Of a stretch of 64,000 nt of DNA, positions 18,056 to 25,448 are shown one piece after another. A program made the position numbers and the translations under genes. This DNA comes from Vicingus serpentipes (GTDB lineage: Bacteria > Bacteroidota > Bacteroidia > Flavobacteriales_E > Vicingaceae). Every line of letters starts with the position of its first letter. Positions within the stretch are counted from its first letter, which is position 1. The stretch spans positions 806,001 through 870,000 of the forward strand of contig NZ_VOOS01000001.1 in the NCBI RefSeq assembly GCF_007993035.1. The letters are read 5' to 3'. Below the pieces are notes generated by a model that was given only the letters and a program-made list of their open reading frames with translations, searched no databases and was not told where the DNA came from.

Positions 18056-18832
18056 ATGAAACATCTACATATCACAATAATTTTCTTGCTTACGCTTAGT
18101 TATAGCTTGGCTCAAAATGAAATTTATAATTCAACTTTTAATTTAGAATTGAATACCGAACTACAACAAGTCCTCAATTCTTTTCATGATGAATTAACGA
18201 AAAATGGAATTAACGAATCGGATTTTTTAAATCACACAGCTACAGCTCATTATATTTATATTGATAAAGGAAAAATTAAATCGGCTATAAAAGATTTAAA
18301 AAACAACATCCCATTTAATGAATTTATTTTACAACACCCCGACACAAAAGTGGATAGTAACTTATTAGTGATTAGGCACCAACAACTCAATTATAAAAAT
18401 GAAACCGTAACCAATTACACAAATTTACCAGGAAATAAAAAATACTTACACAGCATAACTACTACACGTAAAACCGTAATGCCTAATTATAATTTTAAAG
18501 GAAAATGGATTTATAATTATGTTCCTAAAACAAAATATTCTGACGAGTTTTTAATGGCTTTTTATTTTACTTCAAATTTTGGTTTTGAATCTTTAAGTAA
18601 TCAGTTTCCTACTGTAATAGCTTATTCAAATAGCATTCAAAAAAAGGGAGATTTATCAGTTCAAAAATACAACCAAGAAACATCTATTAATAAAATAATC
18701 TCTTTCTTAGAAAAATTAGTTGATGTTTGTGCTTCTATATTTATTAGTTATAACAATCCTGACTTATTAAAAGTAACACTTACCAATATAATAATACCTA
18801 AAATGACACGACCAACAAATAACTTAAGATAA
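18056..18832 (+). CDS. Exported protein of unknown function
   Basis: 258 residues with a clear signal peptide ending SYSLAQ near residue 20. The mature protein begins with a helical stretch (LNTELQQVLNSFHDELTKNG) that resembles the opening of some CAP/SCP-like domains, but the rest lacks the conserved His/Glu of that family, so I do not make that call. The second half has aromatic strands (KGKWIYNYVPKTKYSDEFL). The extreme C-terminus is a hydrophobic patch followed by a basic end. There is no sorting domain. It stands alone, with a hairpin terminator 58 bases downstream. Confidence 0.65.
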   Translation: MKHLHITIIFLLTLSYSLAQNEIYNSTFNLELNTELQQVLNSFHDELTKNGINESDFLNHTATAHYIYIDKGKIKSAIKDLKNNIPFNEFILQHPDTKVDSNLLVIRHQQLNYKNETVTNYTNLPGNKKYLHSITTTRKTVMPNYNFKGKWIYNYVPKTKYSDEFLMAFYFTSNFGFESLSNQFPTVIAYSNSIQKKGDLSVQKYNQETSINKIISFLEKLVDVCASIFISYNNPDLLKVTLTNIIIPKMTRPTNNLR

Positions 18833-18856
18833 AAGCTATACAGGGTTTATTAGCTT

Positions 18857-18887
18857 CGTTTATAATTTCTCCTTCTTGTTATAAACG
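18857..18887. repeat. Inverted repeat, 9-bp arms
   Basis: CGTTTATAA at 18857-18865 pairs with TTATAAACG at 18879-18887 across a 13-nt pyrimidine-rich loop. It sits directly before the plus-strand terminator and could form part of the 3' end of that transcript. Confidence 0.5.
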
Positions 18888-18889
18888 AG

Positions 18890-18921
18890 AAAAGGGAAGC
18901 AGCAGCTTCCCTTTTATTTAA
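18890..18921 (+). terminator. Terminator of the exported-protein gene
   Basis: AAAAGGGAAGC pairs with GCTTCCCTTTT as an 11-bp stem (18890-18900 with 18905-18915) around an AGCA loop, then ATTTAAT. The T's at the 3' arm give the plus-strand U-rich end. Confidence 0.8.
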
Positions 18922-18933
18922 TCGTACATTTAT

Positions 18934-18948
18934 ACGTTTAATAAACGT
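18934..18948. repeat. Short palindrome
   Basis: ACGTTTA and TAAACGT are mirrored around a single A. The CGTTTA word recurs several times nearby, including within the 28-bp palindrome. Confidence 0.35.
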
Positions 18949-19086
18949 TTAACAAACGACTAATTATTTTTTATCAATTAACTTTAAATAGCTTAAAAAC
19001 TATACACGAAGCCACAGCTACCGTAAATATTAAACAAGAGACAATGATTAACAGTATAAATAGTCACAAATTTAACTTAGAAACTT

Positions 19087-19103
19087 ATTTAGTTTTACTA
19101 AAT
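19087..19103. repeat. Short inverted repeat
   Basis: ATTTAGT and ACTAAAT form 7-bp arms around TTT. It is one of the cluster in this gap. Confidence 0.35.
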
Positions 19104-19122
19104 TTGAACTAAACACATAGTG

Positions 19123-19150
19123 CGAATAAACGTACCGGTACGTTTATTCG
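19123..19150. repeat. 28-bp perfect palindrome
   Basis: Two 14-bp arms meet without a spacer between 19136 and 19137. The core is ACGTACCGGTACGT, extended on each side by CGAATAA and TTATTCG. There is no T-run on either side, so it is not an ordinary terminator. It may be a protein-binding site, a cruciform or an RNA hairpin. Confidence 0.75.
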
Positions 19151-19171
19151 GTTGTTATAAAAAATATTTTC

Positions 19172-19186
19172 TTCGCTTAAAGCGAA
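19172..19186. repeat. Short palindrome
   Basis: TTCGCTT and AAGCGAA are mirrored around one A, 21 bases after the 28-bp palindrome. Confidence 0.35.
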
Positions 19187-19251
19187 TTCAGATGGCTTAG
19201 CTTTTCAAAACACATTTCATTCTTCAACGTGTTTTTTCAAGATTTTTTCAC

Positions 19252-19282
19252 CAATAAAAAAAAGGGAAGCTATAGCTTCCCT
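19252..19282 (-). terminator. Terminator of the T9SS-cargo gene
   Basis: AGGGAAGCTATAGCTTCCCT (19263-19282) is a perfect hairpin. Read on the minus strand, it is followed by a run of eight T's. It lies 30 bases beyond the stop codon at 19313. Confidence 0.88.
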
Positions 19283-19312
19283 CTTCATTTATTTTATTTA
19301 AACAACTACTGC

Positions 19313-20407
19313 TTATTCAACAATAAGCTTTCTAGTAATTTTAGCATTATCTATTAATACATTTACAAAGTAAACTCCTGAACTTAAACTAGAAGTGTTG
19401 ATTTCAAATTTATTAACACCAGAATTAGCCTGTCCTTGATATATAGTAGAAATTGTTTGCCCTAAGTTATTTAACAACTCTACTTTTGCATTTGCAGTGT
19501 TTTCGATGTTAAATATTAATTCAGATTGGCCGTTTTGAGTTGGGTTAGGATATAAGTTTAATGAATTAGACAACTCATACTCTTTAACATCGGTAGCTAG
19601 TAAAGGATATTGGCAAGCTATGGTTTTGTTAGATGCTATAACAGCTCCATCTTGCTGATAAGTTCCTTCTATAAAAGATAGTATTGGAGATTTACCATGA
19701 CTTGGCTTATAGTAACTTACCACAATTGCATCAATAGTTATAGGTAATATTTCTAAATTAAAAGGAAAAGGAATAAAAATAGTATCAGTAACTGCATGCT
19801 CTACTCTTCTAATTCTAACCACACTATCAAAACTTGTTGCAAATGGCAAATCTAATCTTCCCCATGCATCTGCAGCAACAGTAACATTTCCTTCTCCATT
19901 TGTAGAAACTGGAATACCTGAGTAATTTACATCAAAAGTTCCTGAATAATTATCAGTATAAAAGTCTCCATAATTAAAAGGAAACTTCATTACTGTTTCT
20001 GGGTCTGCATCATATTTAGCAGTTACAACCCCAAAACCAACTATATCAGCAATAAAACCAACAGTAAATAGACTATCAACATTTGATTTAGAGTAAATAA
20101 AATTAGTGTCTCCTAAATTTGTTTTCTCACAATAATCTGCTGTAGGAAAATCTGCCGCACCTGCAGTTGAAGCTGGATCAACATAAAAATCGGTTTGAGA
20201 AATACCAAGCGCGTCAACTGTTGTATAATCAAAAATAACATTTGCTCCTAGCGCTGGATTTAATGTTGTTGTATTTGTGTCAGCTAAATAATAAAAAGTG
20301 CTTTCACCTATAGTATGCACAAAATTTGCTTGTGTTAAAGTAGGCTGAGCAACAATTGCAGTTATTCCGGCAATTAAAAATGTAAATAAGATGTATAATT
20401 TTCTCAT
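19313..20407 (-). CDS. Secreted protein with type IX secretion sorting domain
   Basis: 364 residues from the ATG at 20407. The upstream ATG at 20446 is rejected because a -7 box lies between the two and a normal signal peptide begins at 20407 (MRKLYILFTF, ending IVAQ). The middle is a beta-rich extracellular region with no recognised enzyme motif. The last 75 residues, starting near LYPNPTQNG and ending NAKITRKLIVE, form the Por-type sorting domain that directs export through the outer membrane by the type IX system. The cell therefore has T9SS. It is monocistronic, with its own terminator. Confidence 0.88.
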   Translation of the reverse strand: MRKLYILFTFLIAGITAIVAQPTLTQANFVHTIGESTFYYLADTNTTTLNPALGANVIFDYTTVDALGISQTDFYVDPASTAGAADFPTADYCEKTNLGDTNFIYSKSNVDSLFTVGFIADIVGFGVVTAKYDADPETVMKFPFNYGDFYTDNYSGTFDVNYSGIPVSTNGEGNVTVAADAWGRLDLPFATSFDSVVRIRRVEHAVTDTIFIPFPFNLEILPITIDAIVVSYYKPSHGKSPILSFIEGTYQQDGAVIASNKTIACQYPLLATDVKEYELSNSLNLYPNPTQNGQSELIFNIENTANAKVELLNNLGQTISTIYQGQANSGVNKFEINTSSLSSGVYFVNVLIDNAKITRKLIVE

Positions 20408-20433
20408 ACTATTTAGTTTTAAGTTTAGTTTAT

Positions 20434-20441
20434 CAAACTTA
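20434..20441 (-). promoter_or_regulatory. Candidate -7 box for the T9SS-cargo gene
   Basis: TAAGTTTG on the minus strand is an exact TAnnTTTG match, 26 bases before the ATG at 20407. A TTG lies about 24 bases further upstream as a poor -33 candidate. Confidence 0.5.
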
Positions 20442-20500
20442 ATCAAATAATTTAGAATGAATTAACAATAATTGCTGGGAAGCAGGAATGTTAAATTTTT

Positions 20501-20773
20501 TTAGATAAAATATTCTTCTTTTAAAAATTCATCAAAAGGAGATAAGTTCGCTAAAACCTGCAATTTAGTGTAAGCAGCATGAAAATCTTTTTCACTTTTT
20601 TGACTATTTAGTATAGAAATTCTATATCTATCATAATTTTTTAAAGCCAAACGTTCTTGCGGAGAAAGTTCTTCTCCTTTAAATTCAATATCACGCAAAT
20701 CATTAATACTTAGTGTACCACCAATTAAGGTTTTACGAAAAGTTGCTTTTTTATTTAATGATTCATTTTTCAT
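20501..20773 (-). CDS. Small conserved-looking protein of unknown function
   Basis: 90 residues from the ATG at 20773. A GTG at 20782 is possible but overlaps a promoter-like box. The protein is charged and soluble, probably mainly helical (EELSPQERLALKNYDRYRIS), with no signal peptide, membrane span or cysteine pair. It ends FDEFLKEEYFI. It lies between fumarase and the T9SS-cargo gene on the same strand, 86 bases beyond the fumarase stop, in the order fumarase outwards. I do not recognise a family. Confidence 0.6.
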   Translation of the reverse strand: MKNESLNKKATFRKTLIGGTLSINDLRDIEFKGEELSPQERLALKNYDRYRISILNSQKSEKDFHAAYTKLQVLANLSPFDEFLKEEYFI

Positions 20774-20781
20774 GATGTGCA

Positions 20782-20789
20782 CAAATTTA
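20782..20789 (-). promoter_or_regulatory. Candidate -7 box for the 90-residue gene
   Basis: TAAATTTG on the minus strand matches TAnnTTTG and ends 8 bases before the ATG at 20773. This would give a leader of only a few bases. Confidence 0.38.
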
Positions 20790-20859
20790 TCTATAAAGAC
20801 TATTTTAAAGCACTCAAAAACAAATTACTTTCAACATTACATTGTTAATGTTAAATGAC

Positions 20860-22464
20860 TTACATATCAGCAAAAAAGTCATTTCCTTTATCATCACAAA
20901 TAATAAATGCTGGAAAATTTTCTATCTCAATTTTACGAACAGCCTCCATTCCTAACTCAGGAAAGTCAACCACCTCAACAGATTTAATGTTTTGTTTAGC
21001 TAATATGGCTGCTGGGCCACCTATTGAACCTAAGTAAAATCCTCCATGTTTTTTACAAGCATTTGTAACAGCTACAGACCTGTTACCTTTTGCTAACATA
21101 ATCATCGACCCACCGTGTGATTGAAACTCATCTACATAAGGATCCATTCTTCCTGCAGTAGTTGGCCCAAAGCTTCCTGAAGCCATGCCTTCTGGTGTTT
21201 TTGCCGGACCGGCGTAATAAATTGGATGATTTTTAAAATATTCTGGCATTGGCTGACCTGAGTCTAACAACTCTTTAATTTTTGCATGAGCAATATCTCT
21301 AGCAACGATTAAGGTTCCTCTTAAATTCAGTCTTGTTTTAATCGGATATTTTGAAAGAATTTTTAATTGTTCTTCCATTGGTTGATTTAAATCAATCTCT
21401 ATTGCAGGTTCTAAATGTGGGGCTACTGCTGGCACAAAACGGCCAGGATTTGTTTCCAATTGCTCTAAAAATATTCCGTCTTCTGTAATCTTTCCTTTTA
21501 TATTTCTATCAGCCGAACAGCTTACTCCAATACCTACAGGACAAGATGCAGCATGACGAGGCAAACGAACAACTTTAACATCGTGAGTAAAATATTTACC
21601 TCCAAATTGTGCTCCTATTAAACTATCTTGACATATTTTTTGAACCTTATCTTCCCATTCTTTATCTCTAAATGCTCTTCCTCCAATACTTCCAACCTCT
21701 GGTAATTCATCATAATAACCCGTAGATGCTAACTTAACCGTTTTTAAGTTAGCTTCTGCAGAAGTTCCTCCTATTACAATAGCTAAATGATAAGGTGGAC
21801 AAGCAGCTGTACCTAGATCTTTTATTTTAGCAGTAATAAACTCAGTTAACGACTTTTCATTTAACAATGATTTCGTTTGTTGATATAAGTAAGTTTTATT
21901 AGCTGAGCCTCCTCCTTTTGCTAAAAACAAAAACTTATAAGCATTTCCTTGGGTAGAATAAATATCTATTTGAGCAGGTAAATTACTTCCTGAATTTTTT
22001 TCCTCAAACATTGAAATAGGAACTACTTGAGAGTATCTTAAATTTCTATCTTGATAAGTATTGAAAACTCCTTTTGATAAATGAGACGCATCATTTGCCC
22101 CAGTATAAACATCCTCTCCTTTTTTTGCAACAACAATTGCTGTTCCAGTATCCTGGCAAGAAGGTAATTGACCTTCTGCAGCAATTTGAGCATTTTTTAA
22201 TAACGTATAAGCTACAAATCTATCATTATCAGTTGCTTCTGGGTCATCTAATATTTTAGCAACTTTTTCTAAATGAGCTGTACGGAGCATAAAAGAAACA
22301 TCGGCCATAGCTTCTTGAGCTAACAACTCCAATGCTTTAGGATCGACTTTTAAAATTTTTCTCCCATCAACTTCTATTGTTGAAACATATTCGTTTGATA
22401 TTAATTTATATTCCGTAGAATCTTTTAAAATTGGAAAAGGTTCTTCATAAATAAATTCTGCCAT
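20860..22464 (-). CDS. fumA: Fumarate hydratase, class I (iron-sulfur)
   Basis: 534 residues, close to the single-chain class I fumarases (E. coli FumA is 548). It catalyses reversible hydration of fumarate to malate in the TCA cycle, in the cytoplasm, using a [4Fe-4S] cluster. The likely ligands are Cys103 in LPSCQDTGT, Cys222 in TAACPPYH and Cys308 in AASCPVG. The N-terminal catalytic domain is followed by the C-terminal beta-domain with [20 protein letters not shown] and FPELGMEAV. It is unlike the iron-free class II FumC. It has its own -7 box and is not in an operon with other TCA genes. Confidence 0.95.
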   Translation of the reverse strand: MAEFIYEEPFPILKDSTEYKLISNEYVSTIEVDGRKILKVDPKALELLAQEAMADVSFMLRTAHLEKVAKILDDPEATDNDRFVAYTLLKNAQIAAEGQLPSCQDTGTAIVVAKKGEDVYTGANDASHLSKGVFNTYQDRNLRYSQVVPISMFEEKNSGSNLPAQIDIYSTQGNAYKFLFLAKGGGSANKTYLYQQTKSLLNEKSLTEFITAKIKDLGTAACPPYHLAIVIGGTSAEANLKTVKLASTGYYDELPEVGSIGGRAFRDKEWEDKVQKICQDSLIGAQFGGKYFTHDVKVVRLPRHAASCPVGIGVSCSADRNIKGKITEDGIFLEQLETNPGRFVPAVAPHLEPAIEIDLNQPMEEQLKILSKYPIKTRLNLRGTLIVARDIAHAKIKELLDSGQPMPEYFKNHPIYYAGPAKTPEGMASGSFGPTTAGRMDPYVDEFQSHGGSMIMLAKGNRSVAVTNACKKHGGFYLGSIGGPAAILAKQNIKSVEVVDFPELGMEAVRKIEIENFPAFIICDDKGNDFFADM

Positions 22465-22488
22465 TATTTTATTTTTTTATTAGACCTT

Positions 22489-22496
22489 CAAATTTA
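22489..22496 (-). promoter_or_regulatory. Candidate -7 box for fumarase
   Basis: TAAATTTG on the minus strand, 24 bases before the fumarase ATG and within the short gap after the dsbD stop, suggests independent transcription. No clear -33 box. Confidence 0.48.
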
Positions 22497-22525
22497 GTTT
22501 ATTCTAATTTGAAAGTTTATGATTT

Positions 22526-24541
22526 TTATCTTTTCAAAAAATTGACTTTAAAAGCTGGTGCTGACTCAACTTTGTTATTCTCTTGGAATGTTGAAATTCC
22601 ACAATCTAAATATTTTGTGTATTCCTCAACATCTGGCATATAGCCAACCGGATTAGCTAACAAATCACCTTCTGGTGAAAGCATAACATAGTAAGGTTGA
22701 GAGTTATTATTAAAAACTTGAGTTTGAAATGTTGACCATTTATTACCAATTGTTTTAATATTTTTCTTTTTCACTTCTCCATTTACTTCATATTCAAAAA
22801 CGCCTTGTTGTTCTTCAGGCAATTCAACCTTGTCATCAACATATAATGAAACCAACACAAAATCATTTTCTAGCTTTTCTTTAACAGATTCAACACTCCA
22901 AACACTTTCTTCCATTTTACGACAATTAACACATGCCCATCCAGTAAAGTCAACTAATAAAGGTTTATTTACTCTTTTAGATTCAGCTAAAGCTTCTTCA
23001 AAATCAGTGAACTCTGCGTGAAAAGTTTCTGTTTCATACCAACTATAAAAGGCTGGTGGTGGAAATCCGCTCAATAAATTATGATTCCATGGCGAATCTT
23101 TTAGAACACCCGGAGCAACATAAATGGTAAACAAAGCGATTGTCAAGGCAAACAACATTCTAAATTTAGACAACTTAACTATTGGCGAATCATGAGGAAA
23201 TTTAATAATCCCAAATAAGTATAATGATAATCCTACACCAATAATTGTCCATATTAAAAAGAAAGTTTCTCTGTGAATTAAACCCCATTGTTCTACTAAA
23301 TCTGCATTTGATAAAAATTTAAGCGCCAAAGCTAATTCAACAAAACCTAAAACAACCTTTACAGAGTTTAACCAACCTCCTGATTGAGGTAATTTATTCA
23401 TAAAACTAGGGAACATTGCAAATAATGCAAAAGGTAATCCTAAGGCTATACCAAAACCACTCATAGCTGCAGAAATTGGCCACGGTCCATTTTTAAGCGA
23501 ATTTCCTAACACAGTACCTAAAATTGGTCCAGTACAAGAAAAAGACACTAAAGCTAAAGTTAAAGCCATAAAGAAAATACCCAAAATGCCTCCAGTATTA
23601 GATGCCGAGTCTGCTTTATTTGCTAAGCCACTAGGTAAAGTAATCTCGAATACTCCAAAAAATGAAATTGCAAAAACAACAAAAACAACAAAGAAAATAA
23701 CGTTTAGCCATACACTAGTTGCTATTTCGTTTAACACTTCTGGATCTGTATTAAAATGAAAAGGCACACTTAATATTGCATAAATTAAGAAGATAAAAAA
23801 ACCATACAAAACGGCTCTACCAACTCCTTTGCTACCATCTTTCCCTCCTTTTGTAAAAAAACTAACTGTTAAAGGAATCATAGGAAATACACAAGGCGTT
23901 AACAATGCTATTAATCCTCCTAAAAATCCAAATAAGAAAACCAACCAAATATTACTTATCTCTTTTTTCTCTCCACAATTACTAAGTGGTTTTTCTAAAT
24001 CTAATTGTGGTAAATTAGGTACAATTTTAGAAATGTCAATCACCTCATCGGCAGACTCATTTATTTGACTAGAAGCATTATTAATACTAAAAGTTAAATC
24101 TATTTCATCAGGAGGTAAACACATCTCTTCATTACAAATCATGCATGCAATCATTCCTTTTATAATAAAAGGAGAAGTTGTATTTATTTTAATTTTTTGA
24201 GTAAAAACAGCTTCCTTTTCATGATAGTTTAAATCCATACTAAAATTAGCATCGTACTCTGTTTTAAACTCTCCTTCTGAAGGATCTCCAATTAATTCAT
24301 ATTCTTCCGATGGAATTAAAGATATTGTTGTTGGCTCAGGGCCTTCTAAGCTAGGTAAATTTAATGCATATAAGTGCCAGCCTCTTTCTATCTCAGCTTT
24401 AATAATTAAATCCGCTTCTGTATCACTAATTTTATTCACTTCATAACTCCATGTAATTGGATCATATATTTGAGCATTAGCACTAAATAAAGATGTAATT
24501 ACAAAAAGAAAGACTATTAATATTCTATTAAGCATTTTCAT
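22526..24541 (-). CDS. dsbD: Thiol:disulfide interchange protein DsbD family
   Basis: 671 residues with all three DsbD parts in order. First comes a signal peptide (ends SANAQ). Then a periplasmic N-terminal immunoglobulin-like domain has its cysteine pair in CMICNEEMCLPP. An eight-span CcdA-like membrane domain follows, with LLTPCVFPMIP and SFSCTGPILG carrying the reactive cysteines. Last is a C-terminal thioredoxin domain with WACVNC (Cys537, Cys540). It carries electrons from cytoplasmic thioredoxin across the inner membrane to reduce periplasmic disulfides and cytochrome c maturation partners. It may supply the TlpA-like lipoprotein at 37502. The start at 24535 (second Met) is equally possible. 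Confidence 0.93.
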   Translation of the reverse strand: MKMLNRILIVFLFVITSLFSANAQIYDPITWSYEVNKISDTEADLIIKAEIERGWHLYALNLPSLEGPEPTTISLIPSEEYELIGDPSEGEFKTEYDANFSMDLNYHEKEAVFTQKIKINTTSPFIIKGMIACMICNEEMCLPPDEIDLTFSINNASSQINESADEVIDISKIVPNLPQLDLEKPLSNCGEKKEISNIWLVFLFGFLGGLIALLTPCVFPMIPLTVSFFTKGGKDGSKGVGRAVLYGFFIFLIYAILSVPFHFNTDPEVLNEIATSVWLNVIFFVVFVVFAISFFGVFEITLPSGLANKADSASNTGGILGIFFMALTLALVSFSCTGPILGTVLGNSLKNGPWPISAAMSGFGIALGLPFALFAMFPSFMNKLPQSGGWLNSVKVVLGFVELALALKFLSNADLVEQWGLIHRETFFLIWTIIGVGLSLYLFGIIKFPHDSPIVKLSKFRMLFALTIALFTIYVAPGVLKDSPWNHNLLSGFPPPAFYSWYETETFHAEFTDFEEALAESKRVNKPLLVDFTGWACVNCRKMEESVWSVESVKEKLENDFVLVSLYVDDKVELPEEQQGVFEYEVNGEVKKKNIKTIGNKWSTFQTQVFNNNSQPYYVMLSPEGDLLANPVGYMPDVEEYTKYLDCGISTFQENNKVESAPAFKVNFLKR

Positions 24542-24560
24542 ATTTTCTTGTTAAGACTGG

Positions 24561-24588
24561 TAAAGTTAATCATTCTTATAGATGCAAA
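24561..24588 (-). promoter_or_regulatory. Candidate promoter for dsbD
   Basis: Minus-strand TTTG at 24585-24588 and TAACTTTA at 24561-24568, 16 bases apart, resemble the -33/-7 pair (one mismatch in -7). The box ends 19 bases before the ATG. Confidence 0.45.
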
Positions 24589-24719
24589 GGCTAGCATTTA
24601 TAAAGCAACATGTTATTAAACGTTAAAAAATTATTTCCTTACAAAATTAGAACCTAAATTTCATTTTATTATTCAGTTTTAACAAATAAAATAACAAGCA
24701 AAACAGTAAAGCCAAGACA

Positions 24720-24746
24720 TAAAAAAACCTCGCTATTGCGAGGTTT
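24720..24746 (-). terminator. Terminator of the 99-residue gene
   Basis: AAACCTCGC and GCGAGGTTT pair as a 9-bp stem around TATT. On the minus strand the stem runs into seven T's. It lies 17 bases after the stop at 24764. Confidence 0.87.
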
Positions 24747-24763
24747 ACAGTTAAATAAAATTT

Positions 24764-25063
24764 CTAGTAAAATTTAACATCATGCACTCTTCTAATTGGA
24801 AGTATTGTGGTTTTTTTCAATAAAATATTTTTATCTGTAATCCCCCAAATTGTAGTTTCAACAGTTTTCAACCCATTATCATCTTCAAATAAAATTTTTA
24901 CTTTCCCGTGATAAGCATTACCAAGCTTTAATGCTTTTTCCATTTTAGCTAGCAATTCTTGTCTTTGCTCTTTATTTGCTATTACCTCTTCTTTTGGGAA
25001 ATGTAAATCCCCCACTTCTTCTTTAGCTACAAGGGTCGCTTTCTTTAATAGTTCTGAGTCCAT
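24764..25063 (-). CDS. Small protein of unknown function
   Basis: 99 residues, soluble and charged. The N-terminal third is helical (SELLKKATLVAKEEVGDLHF and KEQRQELLAKMEKALKLGN). The rest is strand-rich with HGKVKILFEDDNGLKTVETT and a final ILPIRRVHDVKFY, looking like a small beta-barrel or SH3-like fold. No catalytic motif. It has a good terminator of its own and lies downstream of the monooxygenase-like gene with an 82-bp gap. Similar short proteins are common in Bacteroidota without known role. Confidence 0.7.
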   Translation of the reverse strand: MDSELLKKATLVAKEEVGDLHFPKEEVIANKEQRQELLAKMEKALKLGNAYHGKVKILFEDDNGLKTVETTIWGITDKNILLKKTTILPIRRVHDVKFY

Positions 25064-25145
25064 AATTTAATTATTTAAAAGTTAGATAGAGATTATCTTA
25101 ACGATAATAAGTTCATATTTGTTTCAAGTGAAATCAAAAAAAGAG

Positions 25146-25448
25146 TTAAAAAGTATATTTTTTTTGAACCTTACAAATTTCTACTTTATAAGATTTATAG
25201 AACTCTTCTCGCCCTTTCTGTTGAGCAATTTTATGTTCAATATTTTCTTTCCAATTTTTAATTGCCTCCAAACTATCCCAATAAGAAACAGTAATCCCTA
25301 TTTTTTCTCTTGCACTTTCAACTCCTAAAAATCCTGGTTGCAGCTTAGCCAACTCTTCCATTTTGTTTGCCATTTCACTATAATCATTACTAGGATTTAG
25401 TATCGAAGTAAAGATTACCGCATAATATGGTGTTTCAAACTTATGCAA
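25146..25448 (-). CDS. Antibiotic biosynthesis monooxygenase (ABM) domain protein
   Basis: 100 residues forming one ABM-type ferredoxin-like fold. A YYAVIFTSIL first strand is followed by a helix with MANKMEELAKLQPGFLGVES, then ITVSYWDSLEAIKNWKENIEHK. These are dimeric cytoplasmic proteins that oxidise quinols or haem, or have unknown ligands. The frame starts with TTG at 25448, overlapping the end of the upstream CBS-domain enzyme gene by 8 bases. No ATG is available near the N-terminus, so translation is probably coupled. The biological substrate is unknown. Confidence 0.85.
   Translation of the reverse strand: MHKFETPYYAVIFTSILNPSNDYSEMANKMEELAKLQPGFLGVESAREKIGITVSYWDSLEAIKNWKENIEHKIAQQKGREEFYKSYKVEICKVQKKYTF

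Larger units (their letters stand above)
18833..19312. other. 480-bp gene-free stretch rich in inverted repeats
   Basis: No credible coding frame is seen between two convergent genes. The stretch holds seven inverted repeats, listed separately. Two are terminators with the same GGGAAGC/GCTTCCC stem, one at each end. Between them lies a 28-bp perfect palindrome. No tRNA-like or known ncRNA fold is recognised by eye. Confidence 0.7.

Noticed and set aside
18056-18832. CAP/SCP-domain identity for the exported protein
   Set aside because: Only the first helix is suggestive. The conserved His and Glu pattern is missing.
18833-19312. CRISPR array or rRNA/tRNA gene in the repeat-rich gap
   Set aside because: Repeats are inverted and all different, without regular spacers. 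No cloverleaf or rRNA-like sequence is seen.
20408-20446. Earlier ATG for the T9SS-cargo protein
   Set aside because: It lies upstream of the -7 box and would put a charged 13-residue tail before a perfect signal peptide.
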